From: Gari tellinella
Taxonomy: Eukaryota; Mollusca; Bivalvia; Cardiida; Psammobiidae
Reading direction: 5' to 3'
DNA length: 64,000 bases
NCBI GenBank assembly: GCA_922989275.2
Contig: OV277862.1
Span: forward strand, 43,363,786-43,427,785
A model generated the notes under the pieces. That model was not told the origin of the DNA and made no database searches. It was given only the letters and a program-made list of their open reading frames with translations. The position numbers and the translations under genes were made by a program. This document shows positions 12,569 to 24,200 of the stretch, one piece after another. Position 1 is the first letter of the stretch. Each line of letters begins with the position of its first letter.

Positions 12569-13318
12569 CATTGTCTTAACCAATAGTCCGCCGTAAAACA
12601 TGAACAAGGACAAAGTGTCTACCTAACTCGATACGACTTCCCGATGATTACTTTCGTAATAATACTTTTCTTCATTTTGTTGTTGTTGTTTTTGCTGTTT
12701 CCCACACGTTATCTGCTTAATACAGTTGTAGTCTGCCTTTATTTCTTAAATCTATATATACTCACACGCAACAGAAAATGTGTATACTTGAATCATTTTT
12801 ATGGCATAAATGAGGCCTCGGATCTGCTTAAAATGTTGCACAGTGCATTGTCTATCATCAGTAAAATTAAATGAAAAACAACGTTGACTTTTGTGAGAAA
12901 AATTAAATGAACATCGAACTGTGAAATGCATGTTAAATGCACATAGAGCGCGTGTTGTAAATGCGAATTGTCCAAAACATAGCGTGAACCATAAATCTTT
13001 GTACAATTTGGCGATAAGAGCACACAATAACATGTGCATTGTAAACAGGAACTTCTCCAGCGTAGATCAAAACAATTAACGTTCTAAAAAGTGACGTAGA
13101 CGTCACTGGCAAAAGCTGATTGTTCAGCCACTATACCCTAATTTCTGCTTGTGTACATGGCTAACACATAAATATGAAAATAGTCTGGCCTAAAGGCTAC
13201 ATAAGCTTCTATTATGTAGCATAACAAGAAGAAATGTAATCTGTGCTCTAGAAGTTGACCTCAATAATGTAACGCAAAAGGCGTATTTTTCATTCGTTAA
13301 AATGTAGGGCTCGTTAAA

Positions 13319-13560
13319 TACAGTGGAGAAAACGTTATTATTTCCCAATAAACGCGTTTACGCTAAAACTATTATTTTCACTGCAAACAGTTTGGAGCCA
13401 GATCAGACGCCGGGTAGCCCGGCGTCTGATCAGGCTCCAAACTGTTTGCCACCAAGATAAAGATGAATTATCAGAATTGTCAAAAAGTTGTACTTTTCTA
13501 CGTTTTAGTGTTTTGCGTTTGCGTACGTTTGCGTTTAAACGGGAAAGAATAACAGATGTA
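13319..13560 (-). repeat. M1 MITE, one end deleted
   Basis: The left end TACAGTGGAGAAAACGTTAT is intact. The right side runs to AAAGAATAACAGAT then GTA, missing the last inverted-repeat bases. The hairpin loop has one change (GGGTAGCCC). Confidence 0.8.
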
Positions 13561-14466
13561 GTAATATCCTGGTTTAGCAGTTCTGCTACTTTTGATTTTA
13601 ACCCCTACCCTGATTGCATTGAAAATAGATGAACATAATCGTGTCGAATTTATCGCAATTGCGTCCATCATCAAGGGGAAAGATTCGTGGAAATTTTGAT
13701 ATCGAACAGTCATATTTCATCAATCAATATGCCGTGAATGACGTGAAATACGCATGCACACTTTCTTTTGCGTTTGAGTATGTTGGGAACTTTAACCCTT
13801 TCATGATTAAATTATTCGGGAGAGTTTTACCCCGTAACCACTTTATTGTCGTCAATTTCAGTATTGTAGTCTGCAAGACACATTTCAAAGTTAGATTTAA
13901 GGTTGTATGACTTAATAAATATCGATAAGGGTGCCAAACGGTTTGCAAACGCGCTTTAAGGCGTCATTAAAAGTAACAAGAGGGTCATGGCCCTAAATTC
14001 GCTCACCTGAGGACATTGAAGTTTGTACCTAAGTTGACTGGGCAAGACAACATTTTTATATAACTATAAATGGAGTTATCTTCCAGACAAGAAAACATGA
14101 CAAAAGTGAATTTTGTTGCCAAGCTTTTGACCCTTATCCATGACACATCCTCTTATCAAGCTATTTCCATTTCCAATAAATGATAATTATTTCACTAGCG
14201 TCAGCAGAACTGGAATTATTTTCCTGACAATAAAATATGACAAAGGGGAAAAACTAAATATTGCTGCCCTTGTGCATGGCATTTTCTCTCATCATTTTCT
14301 TTCCATACATAAAATTTCATTACAATAGCATCAGTAGAACTGAAGTTGTCTTCTTGACAAGAAAATATCACAAAGGGAAATAACTCAAAAAACAATGATG
14401 TCAGAGTTATGGCCTTTGCAAATGGCACTTCCTCTCATCTGGCTCTTTCCAAATAGGCCATTTCAT

Positions 14467-14883
14467 TTTACCCATTACCCCATAGCATGTTTCTAGTTTT
14501 GAAAATAGGTGGCCACCTAAAGCAGGTTGAAAGTAAAGCAGAATGTGTCTTAACCCTTAGCCTGCCACTCACGACTATAGCTTTATATGCAAACAGCTTG
14601 GATCAGGATTAGACGCCGAGTAACTCGGCTTCTCATCCGGATCCAAGCTGTTTGACACTCGGACAACATTTTCAGCAATTTTGAGCAACTTTGAAGCACT
14701 TTGAAACTTGAAGCAGACGAGAAATATAGCAGACGACAATTTATTTGGCGGGCTAAGGGTTTATGCACACTTTGCTTTACTTTCGCATCTTACATTTTCA
14801 TGACTGTTTAAAGTGGAATTATTTTCCTAAGTAGAGGAATAAATCAAAGGCCTAAAATGCACATTTATGGGGTAATGGGTTAA
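14467..14883. repeat. M2 MITE split by an M3 insertion
   Basis: The left part runs to GAATGTGTC at 14549, where the M2 hairpin tip should read TTAA. The right part resumes at 14763 and ends GGGGTAATGGGTTAA. Confidence 0.8.
14550..14762 (-). repeat. M3 MITE nested in M2
   Basis: TTAACCCTTAGCCTGCC opens the copy and GGCGGGCTAAGGGTTTA closes it (one base changed in the right TTAA). It sits exactly in the TTAA at the hairpin tip of the host M2 copy. Confidence 0.85.
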
Positions 14884-15269
14884 CAAACGTCAGTATATGG
14901 GGGAAAGGGTTGAATCCTGGACAAGAAAAAATGAAAAGACATACAGATAACTCTGACAAAACCAATATTAAACATATGTATAAATATGGCATAAGACATA
15001 ATTACATAACTGTCAGTGGATCACTTCCAGATCCTGTTTCTCTAAGTATGAAGCAGACTGAACCATATCTAAACTTTAGCAGACAACATGTTCAGCTGAT
15101 CATGACCAGTTCTGTGATACTCCCTAATAGCAGTTGCATAATATTTGACCTCAGTGGCTAGAGCTCTGGGGCTTACCCTTACCAGACTGAAATGATGTCT
15201 GCTTAAAACCTACTGTATGTGAAAAGTGTACAAAAAGACAATTTAGAAAATGTTAAGTTGGTAAATGAG

Positions 15270-15345
15270 TGGCAAATAGGTTGGATCCAGATTAGATGTA
15301 GCATTATGATTATGTTGCATCTGATCTGGATCCAAAATGTTTGCA
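15270..15345. repeat. Class I hairpin
   Basis: GGCAAATAGGTTGGATCCAG pairs with TCTGGATCCAAAATGTTTGC. The loop is AT-rich and the stem has several mismatches. Confidence 0.55.
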
Positions 15346-15829
15346 AATATTGGCTATTTGCCCTTAGTATATTAAGAGTAACTCAGGTAAAATACAGTTC
15401 TGCATGCTTCATCAAAAATACTGTGAAACCTGCCTAGAGCAGCACTTAAACTGCGCAGGGTGGCGTCAAGTGTGACCCTAGGGATTTCATTTTAACAAAC
15501 TATAGAGAGATCGACCAGGAGATTCTACTGTAAAAATATCAAAGCTTAGGGCCTAGTAGTTTTTAGCAAGAATATTTTTTAAAGTTTTTTGCTTTTTTGC
15601 TTTTTCAAGCAGAGTTTTTGCTTTTTCTCTTTCATTTGAACAACTTCTGTAGAGAAGCATCCAAGGAACATCATGAGCAGTTTGAATCCGTCCTACAATC
15701 CGCGGTTTCAGAGGAGATGTCGTTTGAAGTAAAAGTGAACGGACAGACGGACAGACGTACTACGGACGGTGAGCGGTCACAATAGCTCACCTTGAGCCTT
15801 TGGCTCAGGTGAGCTAAAAATACGAAACT

Positions 15830-15972
15830 TAGAAAATAACAGCAGACAAATTTAAGCAGACGCTATTGCAGCAGTGAAAGCGTGTAAAAGGGTCTTGTTT
15901 AGGGAAACAAACATTGTTGTAAGGAGGGAATCGTTGTTCGGGACACCGTTGTAGAGAGGGAGCATTGTATCC
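15830..15972 (-). repeat. M5 MITE fragment
   Basis: GTTGTAGAGAGGGAGC at the right end and GTTGTAAGGAGGGAATCG inside match M5. The hairpin part is lost. Confidence 0.6.
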
Positions 15973-16014
15973 TATAGATGCATTTTACGCCATTAATTCA
16001 ACCACCACCCTGGC

Positions 16015-16190
16015 CCTGAAGAAAGTAGTTCCACATTATACAGACATAAATATGCGCTGTAAGAAATATTTTTATCGTCGCAGATGGTGTCTTAAAGCAG
16101 ACTGAAAGTTAAGAGGAAGCACTCTGTTTTACTTCAAAATTACTTTGAAATGATCACCTGTCTTCAAAGCTGGAAACCTGCTATAGAAGA
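16015..16190 (-). repeat. M2 MITE, degraded
   Basis: CAGATGGTGTCTTAAAGCAG then ACTGAAAGTTAAG, and later ATCACCTGTCTTCAAAGCTG, match the M2 right half in reverse. The hairpin tip is deleted. Confidence 0.5.
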
Positions 16191-16235
16191 ATTGTTGTCA
16201 GCCAGTCGGAGAGACACGGAATTTCCAGCCATTTG

Positions 16236-16485
16236 TACAGTGGAGAATCTGTGATTCTTTCCCAATAAACGCGTTTACGCTAAAACTATTATTTGCACTG
16301 CAAACAGTTTGGAGCCAGATCAGACGCCGGGTAACCCGGCGTCTGATCAGGCTCCAAACTGTGTGCCACCAAGATAAACATGAAATATCAGAATTGTCCA
16401 AAAGTTGTTCTTTTCTACGTTTTAGCGCTTTGCGTTTGCGTACGTTTGCGTTTAAACGGGAAAGAATAACAGATTATCCACTGTA
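16236..16485 (-). repeat. M1 MITE (250 bp)
   Basis: This full-length copy in reverse orientation ends TTATCCACTGTA. The hairpin is at about 16304-16362, with the same stem mismatch as the other copies. Confidence 0.85.
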
Positions 16486-16899
16486 TACAGGTGCAAGCTT
16501 AATGCAGGACAACAGCAACGCAGATTTGCAATACCGTTGTCATACATTAAGCAGCCACTAGCCCATTAAGACCTCTGTGCTTCTTTGTTGAATGTTTATT
16601 GTGCAAGATACCAGGAATATATACGTTCGCGTTCCTGAAGATACTTAGATTGTTTTCAGAACATTCCGTTACGGTTACAAAGGGAGCGTACCCATATACT
16701 TTACAACATTACCTACTAACGAGTTATCTACCTAACATTGCTTGAAATGTGTGTCCATCAAATATATATTTGAGCCGTGCCATGACAAAATATGCCTTAT
16801 TGCGTTGCAACATTGTACAGTCCAAGCACCACTGCCATTCTAATCTCTGTATCCGAGTCTGCCAAACACTATATATACAAACTAGAATACTGACCAGTC

Positions 16900-18564
16900 A
16901 GAAAGGGCCCCACAAAAGGAGTCTGGAGGAGAAAGGCACAAGATAAAACTGCAGATTTTATACTAATAAACATTTTCAGCAAGTTTTGTAAAGATCCAAA
17001 ATAAAATATTTGAGTTAAGAGAGCGGACAAGGCTGAAACAGTCATTTTTGTATAATTCAAGGACAATAACTCTGAATTGCCTTATGCGATTTGAGTAGTT
17101 ATCGAACTTGGTTTAGATTTCATACCAATAAACATTTTCAGCAAGTTTAGTGAAGATCAGATAGAAACTGTTGTTTCAGTAAGGGAGCGGACAAGGCTTA
17201 AACAGCTATCTTTTAATAATTGACCCTTAGGCGATTTGGGTAATTATCGAACTTGACCTAGATTATATAAACATTTTCAGTAGGTTTGATAAATATCCAA
17301 TACAAAGTGTTTGTGTTAGAAAGTGGACAAGGCTGAAACAGCCATTTTTTAATAATTTAAGAGGTATAACTCCAACATGCCTTATGCGATTTGGGTAATT
17401 ATCAAACCTGGCCTAGATTTTATAACAATAGAAACTTTCATAAGGTTTGGTGAAGATTGGATAAAAACTACTCAAGTTAGAGAGCGGACAAGGCTGAAAC
17501 AGCCATTTTTTAATAATTCAAGGGCAATAACTCATACATGCCTTATGCGATTTGGGTAATTATCAAACTTGGCCTAGATTTTATACCAATTCACATTTTC
17601 ATTAAGATTGGTGAAGATTGGATAAAAACTACTCCAGTTAGTGAGCGGACAATTTTTTAATAATTCAAGGGCAATAACTCCGACATGCCTTATGCGATTT
17701 GGGCAATTATCGAACTTGCCCTAGATTTTATACTAATACACATTTTCATAAAGTTTGGTGAAGATTGGATAAAAACTACTTGAGTTAGAGAGCGGACAAG
17801 GCTGAAACAGCCATTTTTTAATAATTCAAGGGCAATAACTCCAACATCCTTTATGCCATTTGAGTAATTATCAAACTTGGCCTAGATTTTATACTAATAC
17901 ACATTTTCAGCAAGTTTAGTGAAGATTGGATAAAAATTACTCGAGTTAGAGAGCGGACAAGGCTGAAACAGCCATTTTTTAATAATTCAAGGGCAATAAC
18001 TCCAACATGCTTTTATGCGATTTGGGTAATTATCGAACTTGGCCTAGATTTTATACTAATACACATTTTCAGCAAGTTTGGTGAAGATTGGATAAAAATT
18101 ACTTGAGTTAGAGAGCGGACAAGGCTGAAACAGCCATTTTTTAATAATTCAAGGGCAATAACTCCAACATGCTTTTATGCGATTTGGGTAATTATCGAAC
18201 TTGGCCTAGATTTTATACTAATACATATTTTCAGCAAGTTTGATGAAGATTGGATAAAAATTACTCGACTTAGAGAGCGGACAAGGAAAAGTATGACAGA
18301 CTGACGGACAGACTGACGGGACTGACGGACTGACGGACGGACTGACGGACGTCCGCGCATTTGGGCACTTGTTGGGTTTTTCTTTTGTTTAAAAGTACCC
18401 AATAGCAACAAAAAAAACCAACAATAACAATAGGGCAATCACGGAATGAATGGAATCTATTGTTCTCCCTACCCAACCAAGGACCTTTCGTGCGTGCGGA
18501 CTGACGGACGGACTGACGGACAAGGCGATTACTATAGGGCACCCACCTCTCGGTGGGGCCCTAA
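16900..18564 (+). mobile_element. Helitron-like element with ~162-bp tandem array
   Basis: About nine units (GAGAGCGGACAAGGCTGAAA, AATAATTCAAGGGCAATAAC, TTATGCGATTTGGGTAATTA as landmarks) are spaced mostly 161-164 bp from 17021 to 18275, with two shorter ones (136 and 147). GACTGACGGACGG repeats follow at 18295-18352 and 18498-18523. The 3' end is a hairpin, GGGCACCCACC, TCTC, GGTGGGGCCC, then CTAA (18561-18564). No protein gene is visible. The 5' limit is uncertain. Confidence 0.6.
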
Positions 18565-18651
18565 TAATACACCAATTCTTAAAGATGATTGTGGGTGTCA
18601 GAGTAGGCCAGCTGCTGAGGGCAAGTTTCGTAAATGCATGAAGATTGTAAT

Positions 18652-18839
18652 AAAATGTAGAAAATGACAACTTTCTGACAATTCTGAATATTCATTTTAA
18701 TACAAGTGGCAAACAGTTTGGATCCTGATTAGACGCTGCGTTATCTGGCATCTGATCAGGCTCCAAACAATTTGCAATGGAAATAATAGTTTGCTCCTAA
18801 TTGTTTGCAATGAAAATAATAGTTTTAGAGTAAACATGT
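18652..18839 (+). repeat. M1 MITE, degraded, cut by M9
   Basis: AATGTAGAAAATGACAACTT and GACAATTCTGAATATTCATT match the M1 left half. The right half stops at TAGAGTAAACATGT where the M9 TTAA begins. Confidence 0.6.
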
Positions 18840-19088
18840 TTAACCCTTAGAACCCTAGTCCCGCATATTGGCGTTCTTTGCAAACAGTGTACATTAGAAT
18901 AGTACACTTGTCCTATGCAAACAGTGACGACCCAGATCAGAGGGCTCCTAGGAGCCCTCTGATCAGGGTCTTCACTGTTTGTCATAATGCCAAACATTGA
19001 CAAAAACAACCATTAAAAGTCAGAAATGGACTAGACTTAAATAGAAACTGGAATTATCCACTTAAAGTTTCAGGGAGGAAAGAGTTAA
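18840..19088 (+). repeat. M9 MITE
   Basis: The copy starts TTAACCCTTAGAACCCTAG and ends GGAGGAAAGAGTTAA. Its hairpin near 18908-18980 has arms GACCCAGATCAGAGGGCTCC and GAGCCCTCTGATCAGGGTCT. Confidence 0.75.
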
Positions 19089-19201
19089 TGAGAAAGAAAA
19101 ACGTCTTCTCTACTGTAGATCCTTCCATGTAATGCTAAAATAATGACAACAATGATAATGGGGTATTGTACAGACATTTAAAAAGTACAATTAACTCATT
19201 A

Positions 19202-19451
19202 TACAGTGGAGAATCTGTTATTCTTTCCCGTTTAAACGCAAACGTACGCAAACGCAAAACACTAAAACGTAGAAAAGTACAACTTTTTGACAATTCTGAT
19301 AATTAATGTTTATCTTGGTGGCAAACAGTTTGGAGCCTGATCAGACGCCGGGTTACCCGGCGTCTGATCTGGCTCCAAACTGTTTGCACTGCTAATAAAT
19401 GTTTTAGCGTAAACGCGTTTATTGGGAAAGAATAACGTTTTCTCCACTGTA
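19202..19451 (+). repeat. M1 MITE (250 bp)
   Basis: Both ends and the hairpin (about 19322-19386) are intact. The copy is close to those at 5536 and 20921, which suggests recent activity. Confidence 0.87.
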
Positions 19452-19461
19452 ATGATGCATA

Positions 19462-19656
19462 TACAGTAAAACCTCTCTATGACGACCACTAAATTGTGTT
19501 CCTCATTAGGTGTTAATGACAGATGACTGACTAAAACAAAGTGACAATGAAACAATAGCTCCCTTATGAGGTTTCAGTTTTATTGTCCCCTTGCTTTAAG
19601 TGTTTTTAATACAATCGATTAGCCTTCGTTTTAGTAGTCGTAATAGGTTTTACTAT
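19462..19656 (+). repeat. M4 MITE
   Basis: TACAGTAAAACCTCTCTATG at the left and GTAATAGGTTTTACTATA at the right are inverted. The central hairpin is mostly deleted. Confidence 0.65.
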
Positions 19657-19678
19657 ATGTGTTATTTATAAACAGTAC

Positions 19679-19873
19679 ATTAATTAATTAATCACTTATT
19701 CTATACAAACAGTGTAGACCTGGAGATGAGGGCTCCTAAATCAGCCCTCTGATTAGTCCTGTAATGTTTGCAATTTGGCACGAATAGTAAAAACAATCCT
19801 TAAGTAAAACATGGACGGGACTAAGTATGAAACTTGAATTGTACATTTGAAGTTTCAAGGGAAAATGAGTTAA
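19679..19873 (+). repeat. M9 MITE
   Basis: The hairpin ACAAACAGTGTAGACCTGGA...CTGATTAGTCCTGTAATGTT has decayed. The right end GGGAAAATGAGTTAA fits M9. The left end is unclear. Confidence 0.6.
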
Positions 19874-20021
19874 GACAACAAATTGTAGAGTATTACACGA
19901 TTTATTTAAAAACCTTAATAGCACATCTTCTTCAAACAAGTATTCACTAACTTTATTGTATACCTTACTATAAATAGTAACAGATTTTGCTATGATGACA
20001 ATGCAATACGCCCTTGCTGAG

Positions 20022-20385
20022 CGGGCCAATAACCGGATGCAGTCCAATTACAGGTTATTTGGACTGCATCCGGTTATTGGCCCGGGGGCAACAGAATTTA
20101 TGAACGTGAAAACGTTAGCAACGTAACGTTCAAAATGGCCAACGTTCGTTGAAGATGACGTCATTTGATTTCTATAACGGCCGCGCTTATGTAAACATTC
20201 AAACAATCTACGTATTCATTGATTTTGAACCAGGTATACAATAAACAAGTCATTAAACGGTCGAGGGCGGGCCGTCGTTGCTTATTGGCACTCGTTAGCC
20301 ACATTGGCACTCGGGCCAAGGCCCTCGTGCCATTATGGCTAACTTGTGCCAATAAGCAATGACGGCCCGCCCTCCGCCGTTTAAT
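20022..20385. repeat. Two strong foldbacks of one probable element
   Basis: At 20022-20084, CGGGCCAATAACCGGATGCA pairs with TGCATCCGGTTATTGGCCCG. At 20251-20385, ATTAAACGGTCGAGGGCGGG, CCGTCGTTGCTTATTGGCAC and TTAGCCA pair with TGGCTAA, GTGCCAATAAGCAATGACGG and CCCGCCCTCCGCCGTTTAAT. No family is recognised. Confidence 0.65.
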
Positions 20386-20510
20386 AACTGTATAGTATTA
20401 ATCCTTTGAATGCCGGTAGTATTCAATTGTTGTTTTTTGTCAGCTGAGCACTATATCTCTACATCAGGTTTGTATTTATATAAATTCAATCTGAGTGCAA
20501 ACGATTTTCA

Positions 20511-20665
20511 CCCACTACCCAATGAATAGCCTGTTTCTACTTTTAAATACAGCTGACCATTTAAAGCAGGTTGAAAGTAAAGCAGAATGTGCATTAATGC
20601 ATATTCTGCTTTACTTTTCAGCCTGCTTTAAGCTACCATCTGCTAGAATACGTATTACTTTTCAG
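20511..20665. repeat. M2 MITE, right part missing
   Basis: CACCCACTACCCAATGAATAG and the class II hairpin (tip GTGCATTAATGCATATTC) are present. The sequence diverges after CTGCTAGAATACG. Confidence 0.65.
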
Positions 20666-20920
20666 TATCGGTACAGATGATATTTACTCTCTTTAGGAGC
20701 TTTCTGCATTACTTTTACCCTGCATGCATCAGCCCTGTCTTTCAAGATTCCCATTTGTCCATTCTGGTTGGTCTCTTAAGTGAGACTGTATTGTAATCAG
20801 AACTATATGCATGACTGTTTTCAAATACCATGGCAGTAACTTGCCAATATGGTCGGAGCAACTTTCATTTTGTTATGCAGTAGTCAAGCAGCAAGCACCA
20901 ATGCCATAACTTCACAAATA

Positions 20921-21170
20921 TACAGTGGAGAAAACGTTATTCTTTCCCAATAAACGCGTTTACGCTAAAACTATAATTTGCAGTGCAAACAGTTTGGAGC
21001 CAGATCAGACGCCGGGTAACCCGGCGTCTGATCAGGCTCCAAACTGTTTACCACCAAGATAAAGATGAATTATCAGAATTGTCAAAAAGTTGTACTTTTC
21101 TACGTTTTAGTGTTTTGCGTTTGCGTACGTTTGCGTTTAAACGGGAAAGAATAACAGATTCTCCACTGTA
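20921..21170 (-). repeat. M1 MITE in the DIS3 3' UTR
   Basis: This full 250-bp copy ends 21 bp after the DIS3 stop codon, reading in the gene's direction. It must therefore lie in or border the 3' UTR. A transcript through it would contain the ~60-nt hairpin at 20987-21048. Confidence 0.87.
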
Positions 21171-21191
21171 TGTAGTCCTATTACTCTTCCC

Positions 21192-21269
21192 TCAAGTTTT
21201 CTTTTTCTTTTTTGGTGGCTCCTCGCTTGCCTCTTCCTTTGGAGTTGGTGGGACACTAAATTCTGGAAC
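21192..21269 (-). CDS. DIS3: DIS3 terminal coding segment 21 and stop
   Basis: This 78-bp segment encodes [19 protein letters not shown] followed by KKKKKT and a TGA stop at 21194-21192. The Pro/Glu-rich stretch and lysine tail resemble the basic nuclear-localisation-type end of animal DIS3. Acceptor TTAAAG. Only 21 bp separate the stop from an M1 MITE, so the 3' UTR must run into or across that element. Confidence 0.9.
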   Translation of the reverse strand, partial: VPEFSVPPTPKEEASEEPPKKKKKT

Positions 21270-24200
21270 CTTTAAAAGAAAAACAGACTTGTAAACCCAA
21301 CAATGGGTAAGGAGTGATATCTACTAAACATGGAATACAGACAGCAGCATATTAAAGTTAACTCTTTCCATGCTAGTGGCAGAAATGTTCCACAGTGATA
21401 ACCTTTGTAAACATTTTGGATCCAAATGAGACTCCTTGTTATGTGGTGTCTCATCAGGATTCAAACTGTTTGACACTCTGTCTGGCCCTGTTTTGAAAAG
21501 AAATTTAGAAAGTTCTATTTTGAGAACAATAGCAGAAGGCAATTGTTGCTGACAAAACAATTACCTCGCATACAAGAGTTAAAGACAGTTTACCTTTATC
21601 AGAATTACCAAATTGCACTACATTTTAACCTTGACAACACAAACATAACTACGTCCAAGTTGCCCTTATTTCGTCAGGTTAATTTAGACGAGAAACCGCC
21701 AATGTCGGTATGGCCTGATTGTCTGCACTTTTGCTTTGTATGTATATATATATATAATATAGTTAATCATGGCATGTGATGATGACCTCACTACAACTGT
21801 ACATGCCAAATTTGGTTGCTGTAGGACTTAAATTTGACTAAAACTGACACTATAACAAAAAGGTAAACCAAGATGCAAACGAAAAGGTTAACCAAGAATT
21901 CTCTAAGTCATTGGACCTTGAAATCTAGGTCACAATGACCTAGTTACCCATGGCATGTGATGATGACCTCACTACAACTGTACATGCCAAATTTGGTTGC
22001 TGTAGGACTTAAACTTTGACTAAAACTGACACTAACAAAAAGGTAAACCAAGACGCAAACAAAAAGGTTAACCAAGAATTCTCTAAGTCATCGGACCGTA
22101 AAATCTAGGTCACAGTGACCTTGTTACCCACAGCATGTGATGATGACCTCACTATAACTGTACATGCCAAATTTGGTTGCTGTAGGACTTAAGCTTTGGC
22201 TAAAACTGACACTAACAAAAAGGTCAACCAAAGTGAGGACGGAGGGACGGACGGCATTCGCCAATCTATAGACCGCATTTTCAATCCGGCCAATAATTAG
22301 AGCTAATTTGAGCTCACAAGAGTCAAGGTATATGTATTTCAACGCTATAACATGACTAGACATGTTTTAACTTTGAAATTGCCCCACTCACCACTGGCTC
22401 TACCAGTTTCAGCTGCAGCTTCAGGTGTTGTACATTAGACTGGTCTATACTGATCTGTATGACCACTCTATCAAACACATGTAAGGTCACATTCCCATGG
22501 GTCTGTGTGTTCTCCTGAAAACATATATATACTTGCAACAATAGCACTTCATCCTGCAGTTATAAGACCACAAAATAACCCACAGAATATCATAGTTACA
22601 GAAAGTCATGAAATCAAGACCATTATTAACTTATCAACACTAAGTAACTCTTGTGGGATATTAACTTCCCTTGTGGATATTTTTGTTACAAATCATAAAC
22701 CAGTCTACTTGGAATTCTGGGTAGTTTAATAAATACAGGTGTAAATTAGCAGACAGTGGAGACCCATATCAAAGGGCTCCTATTGGAGCCCTCTGATCAG
22801 GTTCTACACTGTTTGCAAAAGTAAAGAGTATATTTCAAACAGGTCCAAGGTGTTGAAAAGTTAAAATTGTTTGTTTCTCAGTGGAAAATCCATTAACCCA
22901 GAGCTCCAGATAAGGGGAGTATTTCAAAAACTAAACTCTTTATTTCTGAAATAAACCCAATGGTGTCACTACTCATTAGAAGTGTCTAGAAGAGACGATT
23001 ATAATGAGTAGTAACACCAGGGCTGCCATAAATTAATCATATAAATCCTAAGATTTCAAATTTTCAATTTTTCAGACGCAATTTTACTAATCGTACCTTT
23101 ACCCCATAGTCTGTTTCTTGTTTTGAGGACACATGACTGCTTAAACAGGTTGAAAATAAAGCAGAATGTGCCTTAAGGCGCATTCTGCTTTACTTTCAGC
23201 CTGTTTTAAGCTACGATCTGCTAGGATAAAAATACGAATACTTAGGAAAAATCCGAGAAATGGCAGCCCTGAGTAACAACATAGGATATGGTGCTGAAAT
23301 AAGTGAGAAAGTACTGAATTTGTTCAATTTACTCCCCCTTATCTGGAGCCCTGTTAACCTCTAGTGATGTGCATATGCATCATTTACAGATCCAGTGTTC
23401 CCTTCACACAACGTTCCTCTGAACAATGATTCCTTCCTTACAACAAAACTTGCCGCTGTTCCCCAAACAAGACGATGTGTGACAAACAGCTTGAATCTAG
23501 AACAGACGCCGCATTACATGGCGTTTGATCTGGATTCAAGCTGTCTGCAAATGTAAGCCAATTTCCTTCCCTATAACAACTCCCTCCGAACAACACACAC
23601 ATAACATTTGACTCCCACTGGGTGTTGTTGTCGAGAGAGATAACTTTACAGGTACAAGCTTCATTCATTGTTGGGTTGCGTAACATTATATAAATATTTG
23701 ATGGCAGTTTGCGTGACATTCAAATTGTCAACCCGAGAAACAGCATGTCACCCCGAGGCGTAGCCGAGGGTGACATTCTTGTTTTCGAGGGTTGACAATT
23801 TGAATGTCACGCAGACTGACATCTAATATTTATTTTATTACACCGAGCTTATCAACCCTGGCTTTGGAATCGTTTTATTCGTCTTTTATAAAATGTGTTG
23901 TGAAAACCAATTTAGCGCGGATATGTACATAACGCGGGAAATGACGTCGCCGTCTTACGACGTCACATTGTTTATAATTATATTACAAGAAACAAAGAAG
24001 AACGTTATGATAAGTAAATTGAAGAAACAGCGTCTTTACATTGTCTAGGTGGCAAATATCCTCTTCCGAAATGGTGGCAAATCGTTAAGGAACGGACAAA
24101 AGGAAGCAACTTGTATAGAAAATGCCAAAAGTTGATTAGAAGTTATCACTTTTTAAAACGTTCCAATGTATCCAATAGCGATTGTCATGTCAATGCTGAC

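Larger units (their letters stand above)
13975..15819 (+). mobile_element. Helitron-like element with nested MITEs
   Basis: The 5' part AACAAGAGGGTCATGGCCCT then TCGCTCACCTGAGGAC matches the element at 53078. The 3' end is a hairpin (AGCTCACCTTGAGCC, TTT, GGCTCAGGTGAGCT; 15784-15815) followed by CTAA, as expected of Helitron 3' ends. A GACGGACAGACG-type microsatellite precedes the hairpin. No Rep/helicase gene is present, so it would be non-autonomous. Several MITEs are inserted inside. Confidence 0.6.
22905..23353. repeat. M6 MITE carrying nested insertions
   Basis: The outer ends are GAGCTCCAGATAAGGGGAG and CTCCCCCTTATCTGGAGC. The central hairpin (TGTCACTACTCATTAGAAGT with ATAATGAGTAGTAACACC) is interrupted on its right by the element at 23018-23271. 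Confidence 0.75.

Noticed and set aside
18175..18670. Overlapping Ser/Val/Arg-rich frames
   Set aside because: They come from the GACTGACGGACGG microsatellite of a Helitron-like element.
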